Shown: positions 45,633 through 57,632, counted from the stretch's first letter. The stretch is DNA of 64,000 nt from Herbaspirillum sp. WKF16 (GCF_028993615.1 NZ_CP118632.1:3658001-3722000), one strand, 5' to 3'. Made by a program: numbers and translations. Notes: generated from the letters alone by a model not told the origin.

Positions 45633-47777
45633 TCAGTCCCCGGACAGGCGGCGCGCCTCCAACTCCAGCCGCGCGGTGAAGTCATCGGCGCTCATCGGCT
45701 TGCCAAAGTAATAACCCTGCACCTGATCGCAGCCATTTTCCCTCAGGAAAGCATGCTGCTCCTCATCCTCCACGCCCTCGGCGATGACCCGCAGGTTGAG
45801 GATGTGCGCCAGCGAGATCACCGCCTTGACGATGGCTGCGCTGTCGGCGTCGCGGGCGATGTCGCGCACGAAGGACTTGTCGATCTTGAGCGCGTCCACC
45901 GGGAAACGGCGCAGATAGGACAGGCTGGAGTAGCCGGTGCCGAAGTCGTCCACCGAGATCTGCAGCCCCAGTCGCTTCAGGGTATGCAGCGTGGCCACGG
46001 TTTTTTCGGCGTCCTTCATGACCACGTTCTCGGTGATCTCCAGCTCCAGCCAGGCGGCCGACAAGCCGCTCTGGGCCAGCACCCCGGCCACGAATTCGGG
46101 CAAGGCCTGGTTCATCTGGCGCGGCGACAGGTTCACCGCCACCGGGATCGGCGGCAGGCCTGCATCCTGCCAGGCCTTATTCTGGCGACAGGCGGTGCGC
46201 AGCACCCACTCGCCGATGGGCACGATCAGCCCGGCCTCTTCGGCAAAGGGGATGAAACGGTCGGGCGGGACCATGCCCTGCTCCGGCGAATCCCAGCGGA
46301 TCAGCGCCTCGGCGCCGATGATGCGGCCGTCCTTCAGGCTCAGCTTGGGCTGGTAGTACAGCTTGAACTCCTGCTGGTCGAGCGCGCGGCGCAAGCTGAT
46401 CAGCATTTCCAGGCGGTTGCTGACCTGGGTGTCCATCCAGGGCGCGAAGAACTGGAAGTTGTTGCGCCCCTGCTCCTTGGCCTTGTACATGGCCGAATCG
46501 GCGTTCTTGAGCAGGGTCTCGACGTCGCGGCCGTCGGCCGGATAGCGGCTCACGCCGATGCTTGACGTGATGTGGAATTCGCGGTCGCCGGCCTGCCACG
46601 GGCGCGACACCGCCGCCAGGATGCGCTGCATTACCTCGGCGATGCCGGCTTCGCCGGTCTGGTTCTGCAGCACCAGCACGAACTCGTCGCCGCCCTGGCG
46701 CGCCACCATGTCGGAGTCGCGCAGGCAGGATTGCAGGCGCTGCGCCACCGTCTTGAGGAGCTCGTCGCCGACCTGGTGGCCCAGGCTGTCGTTGATGAAC
46801 TTGAACTGGTCGAGATCGACGAAGGCCACCGCGGTCAGCCCGCTTTTCTGGCGCGCGCCGGCGATGGCGCGCTGCAGGTGGTCGTGCAACATGTTGCGGT
46901 TGGGCAGCCCGGTCAGCGCGTCGTGCGTGGCCTGGTGGCGGATCTCGGCCTCGTAGAGCTTGCGCTCGGTGATGGCTTCCACCGTGCCCTCGTAGCAGAC
47001 CAGGTTGCCGGCCTCATCGCAGACCGCGCGCGCGTTCTCCGAGATCCAGATGATGTCGCCGTCGCGGCGGTACACGCGCGACTCGAAATTGGACACCGAG
47101 CCGCGCTCCTCCATCAGCCGCATGAATTCGCTGCGCCGCTCCGGCTCGACGTAGAGCTGGTGGCGGATGTCGCGCAGGCCGACGATCAGGTCTTCCGGCG
47201 AGCGGTAGCCATAGATGCGCGCCAGCGCCGGGTTGACCGCGATGTAGGTGCCGTCCGGCGTGGTCTGGAACACCCCCTCGATGGCGTTCTCGAAGATGCT
47301 GCGATAGCGGCGTTCGGCCTCTTGCAGCGCCTGCGCGGCTTCCTTGCGTTCGGTGATGTCCTGCATGAAGCCTTCAATCGCCTCGACCTTGCCGGCGCCG
47401 CCGTAAATGCCCACGCCGCGCCCCCACACCCAGCGCACCACGCCGTCGGCGCGCACGATGCGGTACTCGACGTCGATGCGATGCCTGCCGCGCAGGCAAT
47501 CTTCCACATGGATGCGCACCATCTCGCGGTCATCCTGGTGGATCAGGTCGACGAAGGACAGCCGCTGGTTCAGCAGCAGGTCCTCCGGCAGGTAGCCGGT
47601 CAGTTCCAGGCAGCCTTCGCTGACGAATTCCATGCTCCATTGCGCATCGTCGCGGCAGCGATAGACCACGCCGTCGAGATTGACCAGCAGGGTTTCGAGC
47701 AGGCGCGGCGAACGCGGAATGGACTGCATCGACGGCGACTGTCCGTCGGGAAAGACCGATAAAGCTGCTGTTTTCAT
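45633..47777 (-). CDS. PAS-PAS-GGDEF-EAL cyclic-di-GMP protein
   Basis: 714-aa cytoplasmic signalling protein with no membrane helices. Two PAS domains (about 30-145 and 150-275, each ending in a PAC motif such as EGFMQDITERKEA and EGTVEAITERKLY) precede a GGDEF domain with intact QGGDEF (about 362-366) and an EAL domain with GAEALIRW (about 490) and DDFGTGYSSLSYL. It may make and/or break c-di-GMP in response to an unknown PAS ligand. Start ATG 47777 is chosen, with ATG MQSIPRSPRL 16 codons later as an alternative. Both enzymatic motifs look intact. Confidence 0.93.
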   Translation of the reverse strand: MKTAALSVFPDGQSPSMQSIPRSPRLLETLLVNLDGVVYRCRDDAQWSMEFVSEGCLELTGYLPEDLLLNQRLSFVDLIHQDDREMVRIHVEDCLRGRHRIDVEYRIVRADGVVRWVWGRGVGIYGGAGKVEAIEGFMQDITERKEAAQALQEAERRYRSIFENAIEGVFQTTPDGTYIAVNPALARIYGYRSPEDLIVGLRDIRHQLYVEPERRSEFMRLMEERGSVSNFESRVYRRDGDIIWISENARAVCDEAGNLVCYEGTVEAITERKLYEAEIRHQATHDALTGLPNRNMLHDHLQRAIAGARQKSGLTAVAFVDLDQFKFINDSLGHQVGDELLKTVAQRLQSCLRDSDMVARQGGDEFVLVLQNQTGEAGIAEVMQRILAAVSRPWQAGDREFHITSSIGVSRYPADGRDVETLLKNADSAMYKAKEQGRNNFQFFAPWMDTQVSNRLEMLISLRRALDQQEFKLYYQPKLSLKDGRIIGAEALIRWDSPEQGMVPPDRFIPFAEEAGLIVPIGEWVLRTACRQNKAWQDAGLPPIPVAVNLSPRQMNQALPEFVAGVLAQSGLSAAWLELEITENVVMKDAEKTVATLHTLKRLGLQISVDDFGTGYSSLSYLRRFPVDALKIDKSFVRDIARDADSAAIVKAVISLAHILNLRVIAEGVEDEEQHAFLRENGCDQVQGYYFGKPMSADDFTARLELEARRLSGD

Positions 47778-48058
47778 ATGAACTGCGTGCGCCTCGCCCC
47801 GCTGCGGATGTGAACAGTGATGTCGTTTGGCCACCCTCATCGGGGCGGCTTCGTATGCCGCAATACCTAAGCAATAAAGATGCCATTGCCGCCGCACAGG
47901 GCCGCGACGCCTCGTCCGGGCAAATCGCAGGTAAAGACCCCTCAATTCCACACAATCGCCAACTCTGCCGTGGCGTTAGAATCCTGAAAACTTTCGGCGC
48001 AGGTTTCCGATCCGGATCGTATCGCCATCACAACGACAACAGGGCAGACTATTTCACC

Positions 48059-49654
48059 ATGTGGGCAAACCGTTATTTCGTGTTCTGGTCGGTCATCATC
48101 CTGTCCACCGCGCTGGTGCTGCTGGCTGCAGGCCAATTCATCGGCTGGGGCTGGTCGCTCATCCCGCTGGCGCTGTCGGCGATCGGCATCCGCGACCTCG
48201 CGCAGCGGCGCCACGCAGTGCTGCGCAACTACCCGCTGATCGGGCATTTCCGCTTCATGTTCGAGTCCATCCGTCCGGAAATCCGCCAATATTTCATCGA
48301 AGGCGAAATGGACGGCCGCCCGTTCTCGCGCAAGAAGCGCAGCATCGTCTACCAGCGCGCCAAGGCCGACGTCGACAGCCGCCCCTTCGGTACCGAGCTG
48401 GACATGCAGCAGGCGGGCCATGAATGGATAGGCCACTCGCTCTCGCCCACCAAGATCGCCAGCCACGACTTCCGCGTGACCGTCGGCGAAGGCCTTGCCC
48501 AACCGTATTCGATGTCGGTGTTCAACGTCTCGGCGATGAGCTTCGGCTCGCTCTCGGCCAATGCCATCCGCGCGCTGAACCACGGTGCGAAGAAAGGCAA
48601 CTTCGCGCACGACACCGGCGAAGGCTCGGTCTCGGAATATCACCGCGAATTCGGCGGCGACCTGGTGTGGCAGGTGGCCTCGGGCTACTTCGGCTGCCGT
48701 AACGCCGATGGCAGCTTCAACGAGGAGAAATTCGCCGCCCAGGCGCAGGCGCCGCAGATCAAGATGATCGAGGTGAAGCTGTCGCAGGGAGCCAAACCCG
48801 GCCACGGCGGCGTGCTGCCGGCAGCCAAGATCACGCCGGAGATCTCCGCCACGCGCGGCATCCCGATGGGCGTCGACTGCATCTCGCCGGCCGTGCACTC
48901 GTCGTTCTCGACGCCGGTCGGCCTGCTGGAATTCATCGAGAAGCTGCGCCAGCGCAGCGGCGGCAAGCCGGTCGGCATCAAGATGTGCATCGGCCACCCA
49001 TGGGAATTCTTCGGCATCGCCAAGGCCATGCTGAAGACCGGCATCGTGCCCGACTTCATCACCGTGGACGGCTCCGAAGGCGGCACCGGCGCGGCGCCCC
49101 TGGAGTTCGTCGACCACGTCGGCATGCCGCTGCAGGAAGGTTTGCTGATGGTGCACAACACCCTGGTGGGCATCGGCCTGCGCGACAAGGTGAAGATCGG
49201 CGCCGGCGGCAAGATCGTCACCGCCTTCGACCTGGCGCGCACGCTGGCGCTGGGCGCCGACTGGTGCAACTCGGCGCGCGGCTTCATGTTCGCGCTGGGC
49301 TGCATCCAGTCGCAGAGCTGCCATACCGACCGCTGCCCCACGGGCGTAGCCACCCAGAACGCCCATCGCGCCCGCGCGCTGGTGGTGCCGGACAAGGCCG
49401 AGCGCGTCTACCGCTTCCACCAGAGCACCCTGCACGCCTTGCAGGAACTGGTGCAGGCGGCCGGCCTGCCGCACACCTCGGCGCTGCGCCCGCACCACAT
49501 CGTCCGACGCATCAACGACCACGAGATCCAGCTCATGTCCAACGTGCTCAAGTACCTGGAGCCCAACGATTTGCTGGACGGCAATTACCGCTATCAGGTC
49601 TATGAAAAGTTCTGGCCCATCGCCCGCGCCGAAAGCTTCCATCCGGAATTCTGA
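48059..49654 (+). CDS. Membrane-associated FMN-binding glutamate synthase family protein
   Basis: 531-aa protein. Two N-terminal helices (YFVFWSVIILSTALVLL and a second about residues 30-45) anchor a domain like the synthase part of glutamate synthase: SAMSFGSLSANAIRALNHGAK, GSEGGTGAAPLEF for FMN, and a cysteine set CIQSQSCHTDRCPTG suited to a 3Fe-4S cluster. No glutaminase domain, so it is not the GOGAT large subunit itself. The physiological reaction is not known. ATG 48059 starts just before the first helix. It is divergent from the GGDEF-EAL gene, separated by 281 nt. Confidence 0.85.
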   Translation: MWANRYFVFWSVIILSTALVLLAAGQFIGWGWSLIPLALSAIGIRDLAQRRHAVLRNYPLIGHFRFMFESIRPEIRQYFIEGEMDGRPFSRKKRSIVYQRAKADVDSRPFGTELDMQQAGHEWIGHSLSPTKIASHDFRVTVGEGLAQPYSMSVFNVSAMSFGSLSANAIRALNHGAKKGNFAHDTGEGSVSEYHREFGGDLVWQVASGYFGCRNADGSFNEEKFAAQAQAPQIKMIEVKLSQGAKPGHGGVLPAAKITPEISATRGIPMGVDCISPAVHSSFSTPVGLLEFIEKLRQRSGGKPVGIKMCIGHPWEFFGIAKAMLKTGIVPDFITVDGSEGGTGAAPLEFVDHVGMPLQEGLLMVHNTLVGIGLRDKVKIGAGGKIVTAFDLARTLALGADWCNSARGFMFALGCIQSQSCHTDRCPTGVATQNAHRARALVVPDKAERVYRFHQSTLHALQELVQAAGLPHTSALRPHHIVRRINDHEIQLMSNVLKYLEPNDLLDGNYRYQVYEKFWPIARAESFHPEF

Positions 49655-49679
49655 AATTAGGCCGGATCTTCAGGCAAGA

Positions 49680-49705
49680 AAAAAGCCCGCATCTGCGGGC
49701 TTTTT
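49680..49705. terminator. Bidirectional terminator after the glutamate-synthase-like gene
   Basis: 11-bp stem AAAAAGCCCGC/GCGGGCTTTTT with a 4-nt ATCT loop, between converging genes. Confidence 0.88.
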
Positions 49706-49765
49706 CATTGGTCGCCTGGCGCCGGCGGGATGCGAATTGCTGCACCTGCGCCAGCTCGGCGGGAA

Positions 49766-50002
49766 TCACTTGCGCTTCATGAAGAAGATGAACTCCTGCT
49801 CGTCGTTCTTCGATTGCTCCAGCAGGTCGTTGCCGGTCTGCTTGGCGAATGCCTGGAAATCCCGCACCGAACCGGTGTCGGTGGCGGTAACCCTGAGCAC
49901 TTGGCCGCTTGCCATATCGGCCAGGGCCTTCTTGGTCTTGAGGATGGGCAGCGGACAGTTCAGGCCGCGCGCATCCAGTTCCCGGTGAAATTCAATGGTC
50001 AT
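49766..50002 (-). CDS. TusA-like sulfurtransferase (SirA/YeeD family)
   Basis: 78-aa protein with the CPxP motif of the family: LDARGLNCPLPILKTKKAL, where the first cysteine (C16) can carry persulfide sulfur. The beta-sheet half DTGSVRDFQAFAKQTGNDLL is also typical. Likely moves sulfur to tRNA thiolation, molybdenum cofactor or similar; TusBCDE partners are absent here. Monocistronic, next to the bidirectional terminator. Confidence 0.87.
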   Translation of the reverse strand: MTIEFHRELDARGLNCPLPILKTKKALADMASGQVLRVTATDTGSVRDFQAFAKQTGNDLLEQSKNDEQEFIFFMKRK

Positions 50003-50126
50003 TACTTCGACTCAAAATTGGAATACAACGAAAACGATTTTACTGCAAAGATGCGCCGAGTTGATGCGTCGCACAAGATCTGTTGTATTCACCGCACTAA
50101 GATTGTGCAATAGCAACTAATCCTGA

Positions 50127-50681
50127 CTATTTGGCGATCTGGGGCGTCTCGATCGGCGTGCTGGAACCGGCGAACTCCACGTACTGCACCGGCAGCTGGC
50201 GCGAGCGCATCCAGTCCGCCACCGCGTGGCCGGTGCCGGCCGGCCAGGGGCGCAGGTCGGCCGGCGCCGACAGGCGGTATTCGAGCAGCTCCGGCGAAAG
50301 CTTGATGGCGCCGCTGGCCTTGACGTAATAGGCGATGATCAATTCATTCTTGCGCATGAATTCATACACGCCGATCAGCTCGATGTGCTGCGCGTCGAGA
50401 TCGGTTTCTTCCTTGATCTCGCGCGCGATGCCCTGCTCCGGCGTCTCGTCGCGCTCCATGAAGCCGGTGATCAGGGCGAAGCGTCCTTCAGCCCAGGCCG
50501 CATTGCGCGCAGTGAGCATCTTGCCGTCGACTTCAACCAGCGCCGCCAGTACCGGCAAGGGGTTGTCCCAATGGGTCCAGTGGCCGTCGGGGCACGCCAG
50601 GCGCAGCTTGCCGGCCTCCCCTTCGTCGGCGCGCAGCTCCAGGGAAGTCGCGCATACCGGGCAAAACTTGAAATCGCTCAT
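50127..50681 (-). CDS. Nudix hydrolase with an N-terminal zinc ribbon
   Basis: 184-aa protein. The N-terminus has FKFCPVCATSLE and LRLACPDG, with three cysteines and a following His (GHWTHWDN), a ribbon like that of NADH pyrophosphatase. The Nudix box is GFMERDETPEQGIAREIKEE then T-D-L; the usual Gly after EE is Thr, a mild deviation, while the metal-binding REIKEE is intact. Likely hydrolyses a nucleoside diphosphate derivative such as NADH or ADP-ribose. It starts 43 nt downstream of alaS on the same strand and may be cotranscribed. Confidence 0.87.
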   Translation of the reverse strand: MSDFKFCPVCATSLELRADEGEAGKLRLACPDGHWTHWDNPLPVLAALVEVDGKMLTARNAAWAEGRFALITGFMERDETPEQGIAREIKEETDLDAQHIELIGVYEFMRKNELIIAYYVKASGAIKLSPELLEYRLSAPADLRPWPAGTGHAVADWMRSRQLPVQYVEFAGSSTPIETPQIAK

Positions 50682-50724
50682 CGGGCTCTCCGTGGCCTGT
50701 GGATGATGGACAGCAAACGCAGGG

Positions 50725-53349
<2,625 letters not shown>

Positions 53350-53684
53350 GTTCGAAGGCTTGGTAGTAGACCTGATAGACCGGATAGATAGACGGTGCAA
53401 AAAATGATTGCGAACCGACGATTATACGTGATACTGCGCCCCTTAAGCAGCCCCGGGGATGGCGCCGGGGAGGTTGCCTGCGAGACATCGCCCGCCGCGC
53501 CCGCGGCATTCCCGGCCCATTGCCGCGGCAGGCGAAAAAAAACCCGCCGGACATGGTCCGACGGGTCACAGGGCAGGCTGCTCCGGCATGGCGCGCAGCG
53601 CGCGCCAGCGGTCCTTAACAGCGGCAACCCACCCTTCCGGTAATTCCCTGCGGCCCCGGGCTCATGCCGGCGCCGCGCGGCCGA
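53350..53684 (-). other. 335-nt region upstream of alaS
   Basis: No gene seen. It holds the terminator of the neighbouring small-protein gene (53535-53566) and a TATAAT box on the minus strand (53421-53426) with a poor -35, the likeliest alaS promoter, giving a leader of about 65 nt. Confidence 0.45.
53535..53566 (-). terminator. Terminator after the Lys/His-rich protein gene
   Basis: Stem ACCCG-C-CGGAC/GTCCG-A-CGGGT with one mismatch and an ATG loop, followed by eight T on the minus strand, 118 nt after the stop. Confidence 0.8.
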
Positions 53685-53906
53685 TCAGGCGCCCTTGTTG
53701 ATGGGCACGGCCGGCGTGGCCTTCTTGGCGTGTTTCTTGTGCTTCTTGTGCTTCTTCGCCTTCTTGGCGTGCTTCTTGTGCTTCTTGTGCGCCGGCTTGG
53801 CGGCCGGGGCTTCTGCGGCAGGAGCAGCGGCCGGTGCGGGCTGTGCCAGGACCGGCATGGCGAAGGCGGCGACGAGTACGGCTGCCAGCAGTTTGTTGAT
53901 CTTCAT
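53685..53906 (-). CDS. Small exported Lys/His-rich protein
   Basis: 73-aa protein. A clean signal peptide (MKINKLLAAVLVAAFAMPVLA, cleavage likely after residue 21) is followed by an Ala/Pro linker and a strongly basic block of KHKKHAKKAKKHKKH type (about residues 40-62). There are no cysteines. It recalls acid-shock Asr-like and histidine-rich metal-binding periplasmic proteins but I cannot assign it. AGAGGA precedes the start. The DNA encoding the block is an internal repeat of cttcttgtg units. Function unknown. Confidence 0.8.
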   Translation of the reverse strand: MKINKLLAAVLVAAFAMPVLAQPAPAAAPAAEAPAAKPAHKKHKKHAKKAKKHKKHKKHAKKATPAVPINKGA

Positions 53907-54131
53907 CGTTTTCCTCTATCTCTCAGTGTTGTGTATCACAAGTCTCCGGCGCTCACTTCGCCGGCCTTGTGCTTGTGTAACGCGTTCGCCCGGCAATCGT
54001 TGACAGCGCCCGCGGCACATTCCCCCATGGCGCCGATGCCGGCTTGCAGATGATCATAGCCAGCGCCGCCGGATTCAGTCCCTCGGTAAGAGCGATATTT
54101 TCGGCTCAATTCGCCGCAGCGCGTTTGGCAT

Positions 54132-54908
54132 TCACCATGCGTGGGCGGAAATCAGATCGACGCGGTCGGTGCAGAAAGCATCCACGCCCCATTCGCGGAT
54201 CTCGGCCGCGCGCGCCGGATCGTTCACGGTGTAGCAGAACAGCCCATAGCCGGCGGCCTTGACCCGGCCCGCCAGTTCGGGCGTGAGGTTCTTGTGGCTG
54301 GTGTGCAGGGCGACCGCGCCGAGCGTGCGCAGGCGCTGCTCCCAGTCGGCAGGAATGACGTCCACCAGGAAGCCGCGCGGCAGGTCGGGGGCCGCCTGGG
54401 CAGCCGCCATCAGCGCCTCGAACGAGAACGACGACAACACCGGCAGCGACGCCGCGCCGGCGGCGTCAGGCTTCTCGCGCAAGGCCGCCAGCAGGCCGTC
54501 AAAACGCCGCCGCACCGCCAGCGCCGCCAGCTCGCCGGTGCGGCGCGCCTGCTCCGGCGCGCCCGGCTTGATCTCGACGTTCATCCAGATGCCGTGCTCA
54601 AGGCAGAAGTCCAAACCTTGCTCCAGCGTGCACACGCGCTCGCCGGCAAAGGCCGGGCCCAGCCAGCCGCCGGCATCGAGTTCGCGCAGCTCGTCCCAGT
54701 CGGCCGCGGCGATCGCGCCCTCCCCCGGCAGCGTGCGGCCGCGCTTGGGGTCGTGCATCAGGATGGGCACCTCGTCGCGCGTGAGCATGACGTCGAACTC
54801 TGCCGCGCGGTAACCGAACTGCAGGCCGGTGCGAAAGCCGGCCAGGGTGTTTTCCGGCGCCAGCGTGCCGCCGCCGCGGTGCGCGAGAATCTTGGGATAG
54901 GGCCACAT
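54132..54908 (-). CDS. ugpQ: Glycerophosphodiester phosphodiesterase
   Basis: 258-aa GDPD TIM-barrel enzyme without a signal peptide, so probably cytoplasmic UgpQ type. Motifs ILAHRGGGTLAPENTLAGF, EFDVMLTRDEVPILMHD (metal and catalytic His/Glu/Asp) and MNVEIKPG are intact. It splits deacylated phospholipids into alcohol and glycerol-3-phosphate. The Ugp transport genes are not adjacent. It is divergent from the LytS-like sensor gene. Confidence 0.92.
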   Translation of the reverse strand: MWPYPKILAHRGGGTLAPENTLAGFRTGLQFGYRAAEFDVMLTRDEVPILMHDPKRGRTLPGEGAIAAADWDELRELDAGGWLGPAFAGERVCTLEQGLDFCLEHGIWMNVEIKPGAPEQARRTGELAALAVRRRFDGLLAALREKPDAAGAASLPVLSSFSFEALMAAAQAAPDLPRGFLVDVIPADWEQRLRTLGAVALHTSHKNLTPELAGRVKAAGYGLFCYTVNDPARAAEIREWGVDAFCTDRVDLISAHAW

Positions 54909-55158
54909 GTCGGTTCTCCGTTGCTCTGTTGGTAGGGTCCGGTTGTGCTACCGGCCGGGGCATAAGGTAGAGCAGAACGGGCCGCGCTTCAAGCGCTTCG
55001 CGCCGGCGCCGGCGCATTTCGTCGCACCGCGCTGGCGCGCGTGCGCGATCCGGCGCAGGGTGGCGGCCATGCCATCCGGCTGGACGGCGCGACGGGGAAT
55101 CAGGATACTATTCACGCCCGCGCGTTGCGCGCCGCCCGCTCCACTGAATTGCAAGAGA

Positions 55159-56328
55159 ATGAACCAACGAGATACCTCCGTCCATCCCCGCCTGATCCTG
55201 CTGCTGCGCGAGCTGGCCAAGTCGCTGCTGCCCACGCTGGTGATCAACCTGATCTGCGCGCTGGTCGTCACGTACCTGATGCGCATCGGCGACGGCTTTT
55301 ACCAGAACCTGCAGGCGGCGATGTGCATCGGCATCCTGGCGATGCTGCTGATCAACGGCGCGCGCCTGGCCATCTGGGGCGAGGGGCCGCCGCACAAGGG
55401 CGGTTTCGCCGCGCTGCTGCTGGTGCTGGCGCCGCTGTCGGTGCTGCTCGGCCGCCTGCTGGCCGGCGCGCTGACGGGCCAGATGCCCAAGTCCCTGCTG
55501 CCCGAGGACGCCGACAACATCATCGGCGTGATCGTGGTGACCTTCCTGGCCTGCTTCGGCGCCGCGCTGTACTTCTGGAACCGCCAGAAGATCGCGGCCC
55601 TGCAGGCCCACGCCAGCCAGGTCGAAAAGCACGCGGCGCAAGCCCAGCTGCAGATGCTGCAGGCCCAGATCGAGCCGCACATGCTGTTCAACACGCTGGC
55701 CACGCTGCAAACCCTGATCGCCACCGAACCGCTGCACGCGCAGCAGATGCTGGACCAACTGATCCAATACCTGCGCACCACCCTGTCGGCCTCGCGCGCC
55801 GACAGCACCTCGCTGCAAAAGGAATTCGACCTGATCAAGGCCTATCTCGGCCTGATGTCGCTGCGCATGGGCATGCGCCTGTCGTACACGCTGCAGCTGC
55901 CGGAGCACCTGGGCCGGCTGCGCCTGGCGCCGATGCTGCTGCAGCCGCTGGTGGAAAACGCCATCAAGCACGGCCTGGAGCCCAAGGTCGAGGGCGGCAA
56001 TTGCACCGTGCGCGCCTCCATCCACAACGACATGCTGGTGCTCTCCGTGTTCGACACCGGCGTCGGCCTGCCCACCGGCGTGAGTTTCAACCAGCCCTCG
56101 CCCAAGGCCGAGCTGGCGGCGGTGACCGGCAGGAAGGAACCTGAGATCGGCATGCACTTCGGCCTGGAAAACATCCGCGAGCGCCTGGTCACGCTGTACG
56201 GCCCGCTGGCCGAATTGATCATCACCCACAACGTGCCCGGCGGCGCGATGGCGCAGATCACCGTTCCGCTCAAGTCGCTCAGGGCCGCGCACCGCTCTGC
56301 GCGCGGGCCGCGCAACGGCGGCCGCTGA
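55159..56328 (+). CDS. LytS-type sensor histidine kinase
   Basis: 389-aa membrane kinase. About four helices (residues 20-145) are followed by a coiled-coil linker and a His_kinase domain (AQIEPHMLFNTLATLQTL, phosphoacceptor about H174) and an HATPase domain (LVENAIKHGLEP, FGLENIRERL). This is the LytS/YehU family, which pairs with LytTR regulators; the next gene is one. Signal sensed unknown. ATG 55159 (MNQRDTSV) is chosen because hydrophobic sequence starts after it; AAGAG is nearby. Confidence 0.9.
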   Translation: MNQRDTSVHPRLILLLRELAKSLLPTLVINLICALVVTYLMRIGDGFYQNLQAAMCIGILAMLLINGARLAIWGEGPPHKGGFAALLLVLAPLSVLLGRLLAGALTGQMPKSLLPEDADNIIGVIVVTFLACFGAALYFWNRQKIAALQAHASQVEKHAAQAQLQMLQAQIEPHMLFNTLATLQTLIATEPLHAQQMLDQLIQYLRTTLSASRADSTSLQKEFDLIKAYLGLMSLRMGMRLSYTLQLPEHLGRLRLAPMLLQPLVENAIKHGLEPKVEGGNCTVRASIHNDMLVLSVFDTGVGLPTGVSFNQPSPKAELAAVTGRKEPEIGMHFGLENIRERLVTLYGPLAELIITHNVPGGAMAQITVPLKSLRAAHRSARGPRNGGR

Positions 56329-56362
56329 GACCGCCCGGATTGCCCTGTTCCACGGAGGACGC

Positions 56363-57166
56363 ATGCCGCAAGCCACCGCACTGATCGCCGAAGACGAACC
56401 GCTGCTGGCCAACGCCCTGCGCCAGGCGCTGCAACGCGCCTGGCCCGAGCTGGCGCCGCCGCGGCTGGCCGCCAACGGCAACGAGGCGTTGGAGCAGGCC
56501 CTGGCGCAGCCGCCCGATGTGCTGTTCCTGGACATCCGCATGCCCGGTCGCAGCGGCCTGGAGGTGGCGCGCGAACTGGCCGAGGACTGGCCCGGCGATC
56601 ACCCCTTCCCGCTGATCGTTTTCGTCACCGCCTACGACAACTACGCGGTGGAAGCCTTCGAGCGCGCCGCCGTCGACTACCTGCTCAAGCCGGTCAACGA
56701 TGCCCGCCTGGCGGCCAGCGTGCAAAGGCTCAAGGCGCTGCTGGCGCAGCGCGCGGCCGACGGCCGGGATCCACGCCTGGAACGCGCGCTGGACCAGTTT
56801 CGCGCGCTGGCGGCGCAGGAACAGGACCCCCTGCCCGCCGCCCGGCTGGACATCATCCGCGCGGCGGTGGGCAACCAGGTGCGGCTGATCCCGGTGGACG
56901 ATGTGCTGTATTTCGAAGCCACCGACAAGTATGTCAACGTGGTCACCGCCGAAGGCCAGGCGCTGATCCGCACCAGCCTGCGCGAGCTGATCCCCCAGCT
57001 CGATCCCCGGCAGTTCTGGCAGGTGCACCGCGGCACCGTGGTGCAGGTGCGCCAGGTGCAGGCGGCAGTGCGCGACGAAGCCGGCAAGCTCTCGCTGCTG
57101 CTGCGCGGCCGGCCGGAGAAACTTGCGGTCAGCCGGCTGTTCGCCCACCTGTTCCGGCAGATGTAG
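56363..57166 (+). CDS. LytTR-family response regulator
   Basis: 267-aa regulator: receiver domain with EDEP and phosphoacceptor about D57 (VLFLDIRMPGRSG), Lys in YLLKPVND, and a C-terminal LytTR DNA-binding domain (about 165-267, VDDVLYFEATDKYVNVVTAE). GGAGGACGC precedes the start; it lies 34 nt after the kinase. Together they form a LytS/LytR-like or AlgZ/AlgR-like pair; targets not identifiable here. Confidence 0.94.
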   Translation: MPQATALIAEDEPLLANALRQALQRAWPELAPPRLAANGNEALEQALAQPPDVLFLDIRMPGRSGLEVARELAEDWPGDHPFPLIVFVTAYDNYAVEAFERAAVDYLLKPVNDARLAASVQRLKALLAQRAADGRDPRLERALDQFRALAAQEQDPLPAARLDIIRAAVGNQVRLIPVDDVLYFEATDKYVNVVTAEGQALIRTSLRELIPQLDPRQFWQVHRGTVVQVRQVQAAVRDEAGKLSLLLRGRPEKLAVSRLFAHLFRQM

Positions 57167-57173
57167 CGCCATG

Positions 57174-57208
57174 AAAAAAGCCGCGCCGTCGCAGGGGACG
57201 GACGCGGC
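57174..57208 (-). terminator. Terminator after the 48-aa lipoprotein gene
   Basis: GCCGCG/CGCGGC and CCGTC/GACGG stem with one bulge (57180-57208), followed by six T on the minus strand. Confidence 0.82.
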
Positions 57209-57259
57209 CAACACGAAATTCGATTCAAGCGCCCGGTGTTGCCGCCGGGACATGCGCGC

Positions 57260-57406
57260 TCAGCGCCCGTAGTAGTAGCCCGGCCCCGGCCCATAATATG
57301 GACGGTAGTAGTGCGGATGCGACGGGCCGGCCGGCACCACCACGCAGGCGGACAAGGTAGCCGCCGCGACGCACGCGGCCACCAGCAGTTTGGCGATTCG
57401 TTTCAT
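57260..57406 (-). CDS. Small Tyr/Gly/Pro-rich lipoprotein, 48 aa
   Basis: ATG 57406 has AGGAGG 5 nt upstream. The product begins with a lipoprotein signal (MKRIAKLLVAACVAAATLSAC; lipobox LSAC, lipidated at C21) and ends in a short PHYYRPYYGPGPGYYYGR tail. Such Tyr-rich minimal lipoproteins are common in Burkholderiales but of unknown function. It has its own terminator. The gene is shorter than typical cut-offs yet strongly supported by start, lipobox and terminator. Confidence 0.8.
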   Translation of the reverse strand: MKRIAKLLVAACVAAATLSACVVVPAGPSHPHYYRPYYGPGPGYYYGR

Positions 57407-57626
57407 GATGCCCTCCTTGGATGATCGGGGTTCTGCCTGACCCGGACCGACGCCGGATCACGCAGGCAGATTGCCACCCGGGCGTCATGACAGGTAATTC
57501 GCAGCCGTATCATCTGTAACAGGATGAGGAAAAGCGCCCGGCCCCGGGCCGCGCCGAAATTTCCCGCCCCTGCCCGCGCGCAGCCCGATGAAAGCGGGGC
57601 GCGTGCGGTAAAATGCCTGCCATCTG

Positions 57627-57632
57627 TATAAA
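57627..57632 (+). promoter_or_regulatory. Candidate -10 box for glnS
   Basis: TATAAA 25 nt before the glnS start codon; TSS near 57640 would leave a very short leader. The -35 match is poor. Confidence 0.35.

Noticed and set aside
50430..50510. Inactive Nudix hydrolase because of the missing Gly in the box
   Set aside because: The catalytic REIKEE residues are intact and Thr at that position is tolerated in the family.
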